DNA of 64,000 bases from Chryseobacterium cucumeris (GCF_016775705.1 NZ_CP068760.1:4650001-4714000), one strand, 5' to 3'. Positions 15,907 through 24,626 are shown, counted from the first letter of the stretch. Numbers and translations are program-made. Notes: generated from the sequence alone by a model not told the origin.

Positions 15907-16902
15907 TTATTTATCAGCGTCTAACTTATATTTTGCAACGTCGAAACCGAAGTTAAGACCTTTTGAATGCACTAATTCTTCTAGTTCTGTCAAAGATTTT
16001 TTACCAAAATTTCTGAATTTCATCAAATCAGACTTACTGTAAGAAACCAGTTCTCCAAGAGTTTCTACTTCAGCCGCTTTCAGACAGTTAAGGGCTCTTA
16101 CAGAAAGATCCATATCTGCTAATTTAGACTTAAGAAGTTGTCTTGTGTGAAGAGTTTCTTCATCGTACTGGATAGATGCTTTTACAGCTTCAGTTTCAAG
16201 CGTGATTCTCTCATCAGAGAATAGCATGAAGTGATAAATTAATATCTTAGAAGCTTCAGTTAAAGCATTCTGAGGGCTGATAGACCCGTCAGTTTCTATA
16301 TCTAATACAAGTTTTTCGTAGTCTGTTTTTTGCTCTACACGATAATTTTCAATGCTGTATTGTACTTTCTTGATCGGCGTAAAAATAGAGTCAATAGCAA
16401 TAGTTCCTACTGGAGCATTGTTTGATTTATTTTGTTCAGAAGGAACATACCCTCTACCTTTTTCAATATTGAAAGTAATTTCGAAAGTTACATCACTGTT
16501 TAGGTTGCAGATCACCAAATCCGGGTTTAAAACCTCAAATCCGTTGATAGACTTTCCTAAATCACCAGCAGTAATAACCGTTTGACCTGAAACTTTAGCA
16601 ACAACCTGCTCGTTAGCCTGGCCTTCTGCTGCAGCTTTTAATCTTACCTGCTTAAGGTTAAGAATAATTTCGGTAACGTCTTCGATTACTCCTGGAATAG
16701 TTGAAAATTCGTGCTCTACACCTTCTATTTTGATAGATGAAATAGCGTATCCTTCCAGAGAAGAAAGCAACACTCTTCTCAAAGCATTACCGATTGTAAG
16801 CCCGAAACCTGGTTCTAAAGGTCTGAATTCAAATTGACCTTTAAATTCATCAGAGTTAAGTAAAATTACTTTATCGGGTTTTATGAATTGTAAAATTGCC
16901 AT
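15907..16902 (-). CDS. rpoA: RNA polymerase alpha subunit
   Basis: 331 residues. The N-terminal dimerisation/assembly domain (about 1-235) has LEPGFGLTIGNALRRVLLSSLEG and EHEFSTIPGVIEDVTEIILNLK; after a linker, the C-terminal domain (about 250-325) shows LDLSVRALNCLKAAEVETLGELVSYS and FGKKSLTELEELV. Standard length. Encoded between rpsD and rplQ as in most bacteria. Confidence 0.98.
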   Translation of the reverse strand: MAILQFIKPDKVILLNSDEFKGQFEFRPLEPGFGLTIGNALRRVLLSSLEGYAISSIKIEGVEHEFSTIPGVIEDVTEIILNLKQVRLKAAAEGQANEQVVAKVSGQTVITAGDLGKSINGFEVLNPDLVICNLNSDVTFEITFNIEKGRGYVPSEQNKSNNAPVGTIAIDSIFTPIKKVQYSIENYRVEQKTDYEKLVLDIETDGSISPQNALTEASKILIYHFMLFSDERITLETEAVKASIQYDEETLHTRQLLKSKLADMDLSVRALNCLKAAEVETLGELVSYSKSDLMKFRNFGKKSLTELEELVHSKGLNFGFDVAKYKLDADK

Positions 16903-16935
16903 ATTATTGGGTTGAGCAAAAATTTGATTAAAAAA

Positions 16936-17544
16936 TTATTTAGAGTAAAGTTCGACGATAAGGTTCTCCTTAATGTCCTCCGGAATCTGGATTCTTTCAG
17001 GAGCAGAAACGAAAGTTCCTTCTTTCTTCTCATCGTTGAATTGTAACCACTCATAGTTTGACTTAGAAGCCAATGCATTGGTAACAACCTCAAGAGACTT
17101 AGACTTTTCTCTTACAGCGATTACATCACCAGCTTTTACCAAGTAAGAAGGGATATTAAGAATTTCCCCGTTCACAGTGATGTGTCTGTGAGAAACCAAT
17201 TGTCTAGCTCCAGATCTTGTTTTAGCAAAACCTAATCTGTATACTACGTTATCCAATCTTGATTCACAAAGTTGTAATAGAACTTCCCCTGTTACACCTT
17301 TACTTCTGTGTGCTTTGTCAAATAGGTTAGCAAACTGTCTTTCTAAAATACCGTAAGTATATTTAGCTTTTTGTTTTTCAGCTAACTGAATTGCATATTC
17401 TGATTTTTTAGCACCTCTTCTTTTGTTAGGACCGTGTTGTCCTGGCGGTTGGTTCTTTCTTTTTTCGAAGTTTTTATCATCTCCGTAGATTGCAGCACCA
17501 AACTTTCTAGCAATCTTAGTTTTAGGTCCAATATATCTTGCCAT
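16936..17544 (-). CDS. rpsD: 30S ribosomal protein S4
   Basis: 202 residues. MARYIGPKTKIARKFGA at the N-terminus lacks a zinc-binding cysteine cluster (C-minus form); the S4 RNA-binding domain is clear at about 93-155 (ESRLDNVVYRLGFAKTRSGA, ARQLVSHRHITVNG). Nucleates 30S assembly on 16S rRNA. Lies between rpsK and rpoA. Confidence 0.98.
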   Translation of the reverse strand: MARYIGPKTKIARKFGAAIYGDDKNFEKRKNQPPGQHGPNKRRGAKKSEYAIQLAEKQKAKYTYGILERQFANLFDKAHRSKGVTGEVLLQLCESRLDNVVYRLGFAKTRSGARQLVSHRHITVNGEILNIPSYLVKAGDVIAVREKSKSLEVVTNALASKSNYEWLQFNDEKKEGTFVSAPERIQIPEDIKENLIVELYSK

Positions 17545-17563
17545 AATGGGTAAATTCTAAAAA

Positions 17564-17953
17564 TTAAACTCTTCTTCTTTTTGGTGGTCTACATCCATTG
17601 TGTGGCATAGGAGTCACATCAATGATTTCGCTAACTTCAATTCCTGAATTGTGGATAGATCTGATAGCAGATTCTCTACCTGCACCTGGACCTTTCACAA
17701 ACACCTTTACTCTTCTTAAACCAGCTTCGTGAGCTACAGCAGAGCAATTTTCAGCTGCCATCTGAGCAGCAAATGGAGTATTCTTTTTAGAACCTCTGAA
17801 ACCCATTTTACCGGCAGAAGCCCAAGAGATAACCTCTCCGTTTTTATTTGTTAAAGAAATGATGATGTTATTGAAAGAAGCCTGAATATGAGCTTCACCA
17901 ATAGCTTCAACTTTTACTTTTCTTTTCTTAACTACTTTAGTTTGTTTTGCCAT
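17564..17953 (-). CDS. rpsK: 30S ribosomal protein S11
   Basis: 129 residues. Conserved ASFNNIIISLTNKNGEVISW, SAGKMGFRGSKKNTPFAAQM, VKGPGAGRESAIRS and the C-terminal TPMPHNGCRPPKRRRV identify S11, part of the 30S platform. Preceded by rpsM with a 12-base gap. Confidence 0.98.
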   Translation of the reverse strand: MAKQTKVVKKRKVKVEAIGEAHIQASFNNIIISLTNKNGEVISWASAGKMGFRGSKKNTPFAAQMAAENCSAVAHEAGLRRVKVFVKGPGAGRESAIRSIHNSGIEVSEIIDVTPMPHNGCRPPKRRRV

Positions 17954-17965
17954 AATTCCTAACGA

Positions 17966-18343
17966 TTATTTACTAGCTTTTTTCTTGTTAGCAACAGTTT
18001 TTCTCTTCCCTTTACGTGTTCTAGAGTTGTTTTTCGTTCTCTGGCCTCTTAAAGGTAATCCAAGTCTGTGACGTATTCCTCGTTGGCATCCTATGTCCAT
18101 CAATCTCTTGATGTTCAATTGCACTTCAGATCTCAATTCTCCTTCTACTTTTACGTTTTCAGAGATATATGTTCTGATTGCAGCCAATTCATCGTCATTC
18201 CATTCGTTGACTTTCTTGTCTTCGCTGATACCGGCAGCTTTAAGGATTTCAGAAGAAGTACTTCTTCCTACTCCATAGATGTAAGTTAAACCGATAACAC
18301 CTCTTTTGTTTTTTGGTAAATCAATACCTGCAATTCTCGCCAT
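17966..18343 (-). CDS. rpsM: 30S ribosomal protein S13
   Basis: 125 residues. MARIAGIDLPKNKRGVIGLTYI, GVGRSTSSEIL, and GIRHRLGLPLRGQRTKNNSRT are standard S13 motifs; the protein sits in the 30S head and contacts the large subunit and the P-site tRNA. Starts 9 bases after rpmJ ends. Confidence 0.98.
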   Translation of the reverse strand: MARIAGIDLPKNKRGVIGLTYIYGVGRSTSSEILKAAGISEDKKVNEWNDDELAAIRTYISENVKVEGELRSEVQLNIKRLMDIGCQRGIRHRLGLPLRGQRTKNNSRTRKGKRKTVANKKKASK

Positions 18344-18352
18344 AATTTAATG

Positions 18353-18469
18353 TTAACCTTGTCTTTGTTTAAATTTTGGGTTCTTCTTGTTGATTACGAA
18401 TAGTACACCTTTTCTGCGTACGATTTTGCAATCAGCGCTTCTTTTTTTAATTGATGCTCTTACTTTCAT
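18353..18469 (-). CDS. rpmJ: 50S ribosomal protein L36 (zinc-free form)
   Basis: 38 residues, beginning MKVRASIKKRSADCKIVRRK and ending KFKQRQG, clearly L36. Of the four zinc ligands in the zinc-ribbon form (Cys11, Cys14, Cys27, His33), only Cys14 remains; the others are Ser, Asn and Phe. This is a C-minus L36, which does not depend on zinc. Located between infA and rpsM as usual, but separated from infA by a strong stem-loop. Confidence 0.95.
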   Translation of the reverse strand: MKVRASIKKRSADCKIVRRKGVLFVINKKNPKFKQRQG

Positions 18470-18495
18470 TTTGATAGTATTTATTTTTTACAAAT

Positions 18496-18523
18496 GCCAA
18501 ATGGAATGGGTATTCCATTTGGC
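18496..18523 (-). other. Perfect intraoperonic stem-loop between infA and rpmJ
   Basis: 12-bp perfect stem GCCAAATGGAAT / ATTCCATTTGGC with a 4-base loop in the 62-base gap between infA and rpmJ. On the transcribed strand it is followed by ATTTGTAAAAAATA rather than a T-run, so it is unlikely to be a simple terminator; it may be an mRNA-processing or stability element. Confidence 0.75.
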
Positions 18524-18531
18524 TAATTGTT

Positions 18532-18747
18532 TTAATATCTAAATGTGATCCTCCCTTTTGTTAAATCATAGGGAGACATTTCTAGTTTTACCTTATCTCC
18601 AGGTAAAAGTTTAATATAATGCATTCTCATTTTGCCGGAGATATGAGCAATAAGGATATGCCCATTTTCCAGCTCTACACGGAACATGGCGTTAGAAAGT
18701 GCTTCCACGATCACGCCATCTTGTTCAATATGTTTTTGTTTTGCCAT
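18532..18747 (-). CDS. infA: Translation initiation factor IF-1
   Basis: 71 residues, the normal length: MAKQKHIEQDGVIVEALSNAMFRVELENGH start, S1-like OB fold, and LLPGDKVKLEMSPYDLTKGRI end. Binds the 30S A site during initiation. Encoded 3 bases after secY. Confidence 0.97.
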   Translation of the reverse strand: MAKQKHIEQDGVIVEALSNAMFRVELENGHILIAHISGKMRMHYIKLLPGDKVKLEMSPYDLTKGRITFRY

Positions 18748-18750
18748 AAA

Positions 18751-20130
18751 TTAATATCCAGTCGTTCTTGATAATTTAGACTGCATTAAGCCATCATAAT
18801 GATGGTTCAGCAGATAAGTATTAATCTGTTGAACTGTATCTAAAATTACACCCACCATAATTAATAATGATGTTCCCCCGAAAAATAGGGCAAACGCATC
18901 TGTCTGAACAAAGCTTCCATGCACAATTGCTGGAAGGACTGCAAAGATAGATAAAAAAATTGCACCTGGCAAGGTAATTTTTGATAAAATATCATCTAAA
19001 TAATCAGCGGTCTCTTTACCGGGTCTTACTTTCGGCACTAAACCTCCATTTCTCTTCAAGTCATCAGCCATCTGGTTTACCGGAATTGTAATCGCAGTAT
19101 AGAAAAATGAGAAGATAATAATTAATAGCGCAAACAATACGTTGTACTGCCAGCTAAAAACATTCTTGAAACCTGCAAGAAAAGTGTTAGACTCATCGAA
19201 TTTTGTTAATAATCCTGGTACGAACATCAATGCCTGGGCAAAGATAATCGGCATTACACCAGCAGCATTTACTTTCAATGGAATCCATTGTCTTGCTCCC
19301 TGCATAAGATTTCTGTTTACACCTCCTCTTGCTTGAGCTCTGCTTACATACTGAATTGGAATTTTTCTAACAGCTACTGATAAGATTACTGCTAAAAGAA
19401 CTACCAACATCCAGAATAATACTTCAATAAGGATCATGATAGATCCCATTCCTCCTTTTCCGTTCTGCACGGCCATCTCCTGTACGAATGCCTCAGGTAA
19501 TCTTGAAAGGATCCCCACCATAATAAGGATAGAGATACCATTTCCGATTCCTTTATCGGTAATCTTTTCACCCAGCCACATTGCGAATACTGAACCGGCA
19601 ACCAAAATAACAATACTTGGCAACCAGAACATGATTGAATTTGGCTCTACATAGTATGCAGACTGGAACTGAGCATATGGTAAGAATAATTGAGTAATAG
19701 AAGTTAAGTAAGAAGGTGCCTGTACCAGACAAACTCCAATTGTTAACCATCTTGTAATTTGGTTCAATGTATTTCTACCTGACTCTCCATCTTTCTGAAG
19801 CTTCTGAAGATAAGGAATAGCCATCCCCATCAACTGAACAATAATAGAAGCAGAAATATAAGGCATGATTCCCAACGCCATTACGGAAGCGTGGCTGAAA
19901 GCTCCCCCCGTAAACGACGAAAGCAAGCCAAGGAGACCTGCTCCTTGCTTGTTACCGCCTTGATTTTTATAATGCTCTAAGAGATCTCCCACCTCTGCAA
20001 GGTTAATTGCAGGAAGCGAGATATAAGATGCGAATCTATACACAAGGATAATCCCTAAAGTGAAGAGAATTTTATCTCTAAGTTCTTTAAGACTCCAAAT
20101 ATTTTTAAGTGTTTGTATAAATTCTTTCAT
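18751..20130 (-). CDS. secY: Protein translocase subunit SecY
   Basis: 459 residues with ten hydrophobic helices. Landmarks: FTLGIILVYRFASYISLP (helix 1), SIIVQLMGMAIPYLQ, GEKITDKGIGNGISILIM, and the cytosolic loop RKIPIQYVSRAQARGG. Forms the inner-membrane protein-conducting channel with SecE and SecG. In the spc operon between rplO and infA. Confidence 0.97.
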   Translation of the reverse strand: MKEFIQTLKNIWSLKELRDKILFTLGIILVYRFASYISLPAINLAEVGDLLEHYKNQGGNKQGAGLLGLLSSFTGGAFSHASVMALGIMPYISASIIVQLMGMAIPYLQKLQKDGESGRNTLNQITRWLTIGVCLVQAPSYLTSITQLFLPYAQFQSAYYVEPNSIMFWLPSIVILVAGSVFAMWLGEKITDKGIGNGISILIMVGILSRLPEAFVQEMAVQNGKGGMGSIMILIEVLFWMLVVLLAVILSVAVRKIPIQYVSRAQARGGVNRNLMQGARQWIPLKVNAAGVMPIIFAQALMFVPGLLTKFDESNTFLAGFKNVFSWQYNVLFALLIIIFSFFYTAITIPVNQMADDLKRNGGLVPKVRPGKETADYLDDILSKITLPGAIFLSIFAVLPAIVHGSFVQTDAFALFFGGTSLLIMVGVILDTVQQINTYLLNHHYDGLMQSKLSRTTGY

Positions 20131-20139
20131 TAGTAAGTA

Positions 20140-20589
20140 TTATAAGGTAATTGCTTTTCCACCTGCTTTAGCAATAAGCTCTTCAGCAGATTTAGTGAAT
20201 TTGTCAGCAGAGATTGAAACCGCAGATTTCAATTCTCCTCTACCCATAATTTTCACTAATTCGTTTTTAGAAATTATTCCGTTTGCTACTAAAACTTCTT
20301 TCGTGATATCTCCGGTGATGGATTTGTTCTCGATTAAAGTCTGGATAGTATCAAGGTTAACTCCTCTAAACTCTTTTCTGTTTACGTTTTTGAATCCGAA
20401 TTTAGGTAATCTTCTTTGTAAAGGCATCTGTCCACCTTCGAAACCGATTTTTTGAGAATAACCAGCTCTAGCTTTCTGACCTTTGTGTCCTTTTGTTGAA
20501 GTACCTCCTTTTCCACTACCTTGACCTCTACCAATTCTCTTTGAGTTGAAAGTAGATCCTGCAGCAGGTTTTATGTTATTTAAATTCAT
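20140..20589 (-). CDS. rplO: 50S ribosomal protein L15
   Basis: 149 residues; MNLNNIKPAAGS, RIGRGQGSGKGGTSTKGHKG and FEGGQMPLQRRLPKFGF are diagnostic of L15. Ends 9 bases before secY. Confidence 0.98.
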   Translation of the reverse strand: MNLNNIKPAAGSTFNSKRIGRGQGSGKGGTSTKGHKGQKARAGYSQKIGFEGGQMPLQRRLPKFGFKNVNRKEFRGVNLDTIQTLIENKSITGDITKEVLVANGIISKNELVKIMGRGELKSAVSISADKFTKSAEELIAKAGGKAITL

Positions 20590-20610
20590 TTTAATTTCTC
20601 TTTTATAAAA

Positions 20611-20787
20611 TTATTTTTGAACTTCAAGTAAGTGGCTTACTGCAGCGATCATTCCTAAGATAGAAGGAGTAGCTTCGTGTTCTACAACTTGGTGAAGTTT
20701 TTTTAATCCTAATGCTTCAAGCGTTCTCTTTTGGGTTTTTGTTCTACCAATAGCGCTTCTTACTTGCTTTACTTTAATTGTTGCCAT
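20611..20787 (-). CDS. rpmD: 50S ribosomal protein L30
   Basis: 58 residues, too short for many ORF calls but clear: MATIKVKQVRSAIGRTKTQK, TLEALGLKKL and a C-terminal helix. Lies between rpsE and rplO, the standard place, with 21 bases to rplO and 11 to rpsE. Confidence 0.95.
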   Translation of the reverse strand: MATIKVKQVRSAIGRTKTQKRTLEALGLKKLHQVVEHEATPSILGMIAAVSHLLEVQK

Positions 20788-20798
20788 TGTTTTAATTA

Positions 20799-21320
20799 TT
20801 AACCGTTAAACACTTTACTTAGAGAAATTCCTCTCATTCTAGCGATCTCTTCAGGTCTTCTGATGTCTAATAACGCTTTGAAAGTAGCTTTCACTACGTT
20901 GTGAGGGTTAGAAGATCCTTTAGATTTTGAAAGGATATCGTGAATACCAGCAGATTCCAATACCGCTCTTACCGCACCTCCGGCGATCAATCCTGTACCG
21001 TGAGAAGCAGGTCTTAGGAAGATATCTGCACCACCGTATCTAGCAGTAGTTTGGTGAGGGATAGTATGGTTCATTACAGGAACTTTCACAAGGTTTTTCT
21101 TAGCGTCTTCAACTGCTTTAGCAATTGCAGAAGCAACCTCTTTAGATTTTCCTAAACCGAAACCGATAACACCTTCTTCGTTACCTACTACAACAATAGC
21201 AGAAAATCCGAAAGCTCTACCTCCTTTTGTTACTTTTGTTACTCTGTTAACAGCTACGAGACGATCTTTTAATTCTAATCCTCCCGGTTTTACTCTTTCT
21301 ATATTATCTAGTCCTAACAT
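20799..21320 (-). CDS. rpsE: 30S ribosomal protein S5
   Basis: 173 residues. The double-stranded RNA-binding fold shows VNRVTKVTKGGRAFGFSAIV and VGFGLGKSKEVA-like sequence, followed by LRPASHGTGLIAGGAVRAVLE. Involved in decoding accuracy. Confidence 0.98.
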   Translation of the reverse strand: MLGLDNIERVKPGGLELKDRLVAVNRVTKVTKGGRAFGFSAIVVVGNEEGVIGFGLGKSKEVASAIAKAVEDAKKNLVKVPVMNHTIPHQTTARYGGADIFLRPASHGTGLIAGGAVRAVLESAGIHDILSKSKGSSNPHNVVKATFKALLDIRRPEEIARMRGISLSKVFNG

Positions 21321-21339
21321 ATTTTCCGAAATTTAATGA

Positions 21340-21693
21340 TTAGAATTTAAGTCCTCCTTCTCTTGCACCATCAGCAAGAGCTTTTACTCTACCGTGGTAT
21401 ACGAATCCGTTTCTGTCAAATACAATACTTTCGATTCCTGCAGCGATAGCTTTAGCAGCGATAGCTTTACCAACAGCAGCAGAAACTTCAGTCTTAGTCC
21501 CTTTAGCGTCTACACCTTTCTCTCTTGAAGAAGCTGAAACTAAAGTTTTACCATTTTTATCGTCGATTAACTGAGCGTAAATTTCCTTATTACTTTTGTA
21601 TACAGATAATCTTGGCAATTCAGAAGATCCAGAGATTTTCCCTCTTACTCTTCTTTTGATTCTTATTCTTTTTTCTAATTTACTTAATGCCAT
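21340..21693 (-). CDS. rplR: 50S ribosomal protein L18
   Basis: 117 residues; RIKRRVRGKISGSSELPRLS, YAQLIDDKNGKTL and the C-terminal FDRNGFVYHGRVKALADGAR are L18 motifs. Binds 5S rRNA. Confidence 0.98.
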   Translation of the reverse strand: MALSKLEKRIRIKRRVRGKISGSSELPRLSVYKSNKEIYAQLIDDKNGKTLVSASSREKGVDAKGTKTEVSAAVGKAIAAKAIAAGIESIVFDRNGFVYHGRVKALADGAREGGLKF

Positions 21694-21708
21694 AATACTT
21701 ATAATTTA

Positions 21709-22254
21709 TTAAGCAGATTTACCAGCTTTACGTCTAACAATTTCTCCTACGAATCTTACACCTTTTCCTTTGTATGGCTCAGGCTTTCTGAAAGAACGGA
21801 TCTTTGCAGCTACCATTCCTAGAAGTTGGTTGTCGTGAGACGTTAAAGTAATAATTGGGTTTTTACCTTTTTCAGTCAATGTATCCACTTTTACTTCACT
21901 TGGAAGTTCTAATACGATACCGTGAGAGAATCCTAAAGCCAACTCAAGTTTTTGACCTGCGTGTGAAGCTCTATATCCTACCCCTACTAGTTCAAGTTTC
22001 TTTTCGAAACCTGCACTTACACCAACAATCATGTTGTTGATTAACGCTCTGTATAAACCGTGAAGCGCTTTGTGTTGTTTAGAATCAGATGGTCTGTTTA
22101 CGTTAAGTTCACCATCTTTCTGTTCTATAGTAATTCCTGCAGTAAGCTCCTGAGAAAGCTCTCCTTTAGCTCCTTTTACAGTTACTACACCGTTGTTTTC
22201 AGTGATTGTAACTCCTGCTGGAATTGTTATAATTGCTTTACCAATTCTTGACAT
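21709..22254 (-). CDS. rplF: 50S ribosomal protein L6
   Basis: 181 residues, two L6 domains: MSRIGKAIITIPAGVTI and, near the C-terminus, KIRSFRKPEPYKGKGVRF with GEIVRRKAGK. Normal length and place between rpsH and rplR. Confidence 0.98.
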   Translation of the reverse strand: MSRIGKAIITIPAGVTITENNGVVTVKGAKGELSQELTAGITIEQKDGELNVNRPSDSKQHKALHGLYRALINNMIVGVSAGFEKKLELVGVGYRASHAGQKLELALGFSHGIVLELPSEVKVDTLTEKGKNPIITLTSHDNQLLGMVAAKIRSFRKPEPYKGKGVRFVGEIVRRKAGKSA

Positions 22255-22271
22255 TTTCCTCTGATTAAAAA

Positions 22272-22670
22272 TTAATAAACATAGCAGATTACTTCACCGC
22301 CTACTTTCTCTTCTCTAGCTTTCTTGTCAGTCATTACTCCTTTAGAAGTAGAGATGATAGAAATACCCAAACCGTTTAGTACTCTTGGAAGCTCAGCTGA
22401 ACCTTTGTACTGTCTCAAACCTGGTCTAGAAGCTCTTTGAATAGACTTGATAGCCGGTTTGTTAGTTTGCTTATCATACTTTAAAGCGATTTTGATCACT
22501 CCTTGAACAGCGTTATCTTCAAACTTGTAGTTTAAGATATACCCTTGATCAAATAAGATCTTAGTAATCTCCTTTTTGATTTTCGATGCAGGAATTTCCA
22601 CCACTTTGTGGCCTGCGCTTTGTGCGTTCCTTACTCTTGTTAGGAAATCTGAAATTGGATCTGTTACCAT
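22272..22670 (-). CDS. rpsH: 30S ribosomal protein S8
   Basis: 132 residues; MVTDPISDFLTRVRNAQSAG at the N-terminus and GISIISTSKGVMTDKKAR near the C-terminus identify S8, the translational repressor of the spc operon in E. coli. It is preceded by an unusually long 146-base gap carrying a terminator-like hairpin. Confidence 0.98.
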   Translation of the reverse strand: MVTDPISDFLTRVRNAQSAGHKVVEIPASKIKKEITKILFDQGYILNYKFEDNAVQGVIKIALKYDKQTNKPAIKSIQRASRPGLRQYKGSAELPRVLNGLGISIISTSKGVMTDKKAREEKVGGEVICYVY

Positions 22671-22727
22671 TTTTCTTTTATAAATTATTGGTTAAAGAAC
22701 AATCAGTTTTGCAAAGACTTGAAGAGT

Positions 22728-22765
22728 AAAATATCAGACTTCAGAAATCTTCGGTCTGATATTTT
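22728..22765 (-). other. Terminator-like stem-loop inside the ribosomal operon (rpsN-rpsH gap)
   Basis: 12-bp perfect stem AAAATATCAGAC (22728-22739) with GTCTGATATTTT (22754-22765), 14-base loop, in the 146-base gap between rpsN and rpsH. On the transcribed minus strand the stem ends ATATTTTACTC, a weak T-run, so it could act as an attenuator or partial terminator. Confidence 0.7.
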
Positions 22766-22816
22766 TATCTTTAGTATCTGAACAACTTAATTGTCCCGAT
22801 TTTTAATTAGTAATAA

Positions 22817-23086
22817 TTACCAACTAGCTTTTCTTACACCTGGGATAAGACCGTTGTTTGCCATTTCTCTGAAAGTTACTCTGGAAATACCGAACGTTCT
22901 CATGTATCCTCTTGGTCTACCTGTTAGTTTACATCTGTTGTGTAATCTTACAGGAGAAGCATTTTTAGGCAATTTTTGAAGTCCTTCGTAATCACCAGCT
23001 TCTTTAAGAGCTTGTCTTTTAGCAGCGTATTTAGCAACTAGTGCTTCTCTTTTGCGCTCACGCGCTTTCATTGATTCTTTAGCCAT
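22817..23086 (-). CDS. rpsN: 30S ribosomal protein S14
   Basis: 89 residues; MAKESMKARERKREALVAKYA and the C-terminal RPRGYMRTFGISRVTFREMA. It has no CxxC...CxxC set, so it is the zinc-independent form. Followed by the long gap before rpsH. Confidence 0.98.
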   Translation of the reverse strand: MAKESMKARERKREALVAKYAAKRQALKEAGDYEGLQKLPKNASPVRLHNRCKLTGRPRGYMRTFGISRVTFREMANNGLIPGVRKASW

Positions 23087-23089
23087 TTC

Positions 23090-23641
23090 TTAGTTCTTTT
23101 TAAATGGTAAACCGAAGTGAGTTAATAATGCTTTAGCTTCTTTATCTGTTTTCGCAGTAGTAACGAAAGTGATGTCCATCCCCTGGATTTTTTTCACTTT
23201 GTCAATTACGATTTCAGGGAAGATAATCTGCTCAGTAATACCTAAGTTGTAGTTACCTCTACCATCGAAACCATCAGCTTTGATACCAGAGAAATCTCTG
23301 ATACGTGGTAAAGCAGAAGCAGTAAGTCTGTCTAAGAATTCATACATCTGGTTTCCTCTTAAAGTAACTTTTGCACCTACAGGCATACCTTTTCTCAATT
23401 TGAAAGCAGCTTCGTCTTTCTTAGAGATTGTACCAACAGCCTTTTGACCTGTGATATTTGTAAGCTCTTCTACAGCATAATCAATGATTTTTTTGTCTGC
23501 AGTAGCATCACCTAAACCTTGTGATACAACGATTTTCTCTAATTTAGGTACTTGCATTACTGACTTATACCCGAATTCTTCCATCATTGCAGGAACAATT
23601 GTCTCTTTATATGCTTTTTTGGGTCTTGCTATATATTCCAT
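23090..23641 (-). CDS. rplE: 50S ribosomal protein L5
   Basis: 183 residues; MEYIARPKKAYKETIVPAMM, KLEKIVVSQGLGDA and FPEIVIDKVKKIQGMDITFV are L5 motifs. Binds 5S rRNA and contacts P-site tRNA. Confidence 0.98.
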   Translation of the reverse strand: MEYIARPKKAYKETIVPAMMEEFGYKSVMQVPKLEKIVVSQGLGDATADKKIIDYAVEELTNITGQKAVGTISKKDEAAFKLRKGMPVGAKVTLRGNQMYEFLDRLTASALPRIRDFSGIKADGFDGRGNYNLGITEQIIFPEIVIDKVKKIQGMDITFVTTAKTDKEAKALLTHFGLPFKKN

Positions 23642-23652
23642 GTTAATTCAAA

Positions 23653-23979
23653 TTATAAAGTTTCACCCGTTTTTTTGTTAATTCTTACTTTCTTATCTCC
23701 TTCGATTTTGTAACCGATTTTGATAGCTTTTCCGTCTTTACCAACTAAAGCTACGTTTGAGATATGAATAGAAGCTTCCTTCTCAGTAATTCCTCCTTGA
23801 GGATTAGAAGCTGAAGGCTTAACGTGTTTTTTAACGATGTTAAGTCCTGCAACGATTACTCTTGGGTCTCTACCTTCTTTCTTGATCACTTCAATAACTT
23901 CACCAGTCTTACCTTTGATATCTTTCTTACCAGTAGTAATGATTACGTTATCTCCTCTTTTTATTTTTAACTTTGACAT
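23653..23979 (-). CDS. rplX: 50S ribosomal protein L24
   Basis: 108 residues with the KOW motif near the N-terminus (KIKRGDNVIITTGKKDIKGK, GEVIEVIKKEGR) and VEGLN-like VIVAGLNIVKKHVKPS. Early assembly protein. Confidence 0.98.
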   Translation of the reverse strand: MSKLKIKRGDNVIITTGKKDIKGKTGEVIEVIKKEGRDPRVIVAGLNIVKKHVKPSASNPQGGITEKEASIHISNVALVGKDGKAIKIGYKIEGDKKVRINKKTGETL

Positions 23980-24000
23980 TTCTTTTAAAAATTTTTAAAA

Positions 24001-24369
24001 TTAAAGTACTTCAGGAGCTAATGAAATGATTTTCATATATTCTTTGTCTCTCAACTCACGAGCAACTGGTCCGAAAACACGCGTTCCTCTCATTTCTCCC
24101 GCTGCGTTTAGTAATACACAAGCATTGTCGTCGAATTTGATGTATGAACCATCTTTTCTTCTTACTGCTTTCTTAGTTCTTACTACTACAGCTTTAGATA
24201 CCTGACCTTTTTTAGCGTTTCCAGATGGCGTAGAATCCTTGATCGTAACAACGATTTTATCACCAACTGAAGCATATCTTCTTCTGGTTCCTCCCAGAAC
24301 TCTGATCACTAGTACTTCTTTAGCACCTGTGTTATCAGCAACTTTTAATCTTGATTCTGTTTGTAACAT
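24001..24369 (-). CDS. rplN: 50S ribosomal protein L14
   Basis: 122 residues; MLQTESRLKVADNTGAKEVL, GDKIVVTIKDSTPSGNAKKG and RGTRVFGPVARELRDKEYMK are diagnostic. Located between rpsQ and rplX. Confidence 0.98.
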   Translation of the reverse strand: MLQTESRLKVADNTGAKEVLVIRVLGGTRRRYASVGDKIVVTIKDSTPSGNAKKGQVSKAVVVRTKKAVRRKDGSYIKFDDNACVLLNAAGEMRGTRVFGPVARELRDKEYMKIISLAPEVL

Positions 24370-24371
24370 TA

Positions 24372-24626
24372 TTACTTAGCTTTTTCAATGATTCTTACTA
24401 ATCTCCATCTCTTGCTCTTGCTCAAAGGTCTAGTTTCCTGGATCAAAACTGTATCACCTTCTGTGCATTCGTTGTTCTCGTCGTGTGCAGTATATTTTTT
24501 CGTTTTCAAAACGAATTTACCGTACATCGGGTGCTTTACTCTTGTAGTTTCACTAACAACAATAGTTTTTTCCATTTTATTGCTGGAAACCACTCCGATT
24601 CTTTCTTTTCTTAAATTTCTATCCAT
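24372..24626 (-). CDS. rpsQ: 30S ribosomal protein S17
   Basis: 84 residues; RKERIGVVSSNKMEKTIVV, HPMYGKFVLKTKKYTAHDE and IQETRPLSKSKRWRLV are S17 motifs. Two bases separate it from rplN. Confidence 0.98.
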   Translation of the reverse strand: MDRNLRKERIGVVSSNKMEKTIVVSETTRVKHPMYGKFVLKTKKYTAHDENNECTEGDTVLIQETRPLSKSKRWRLVRIIEKAK

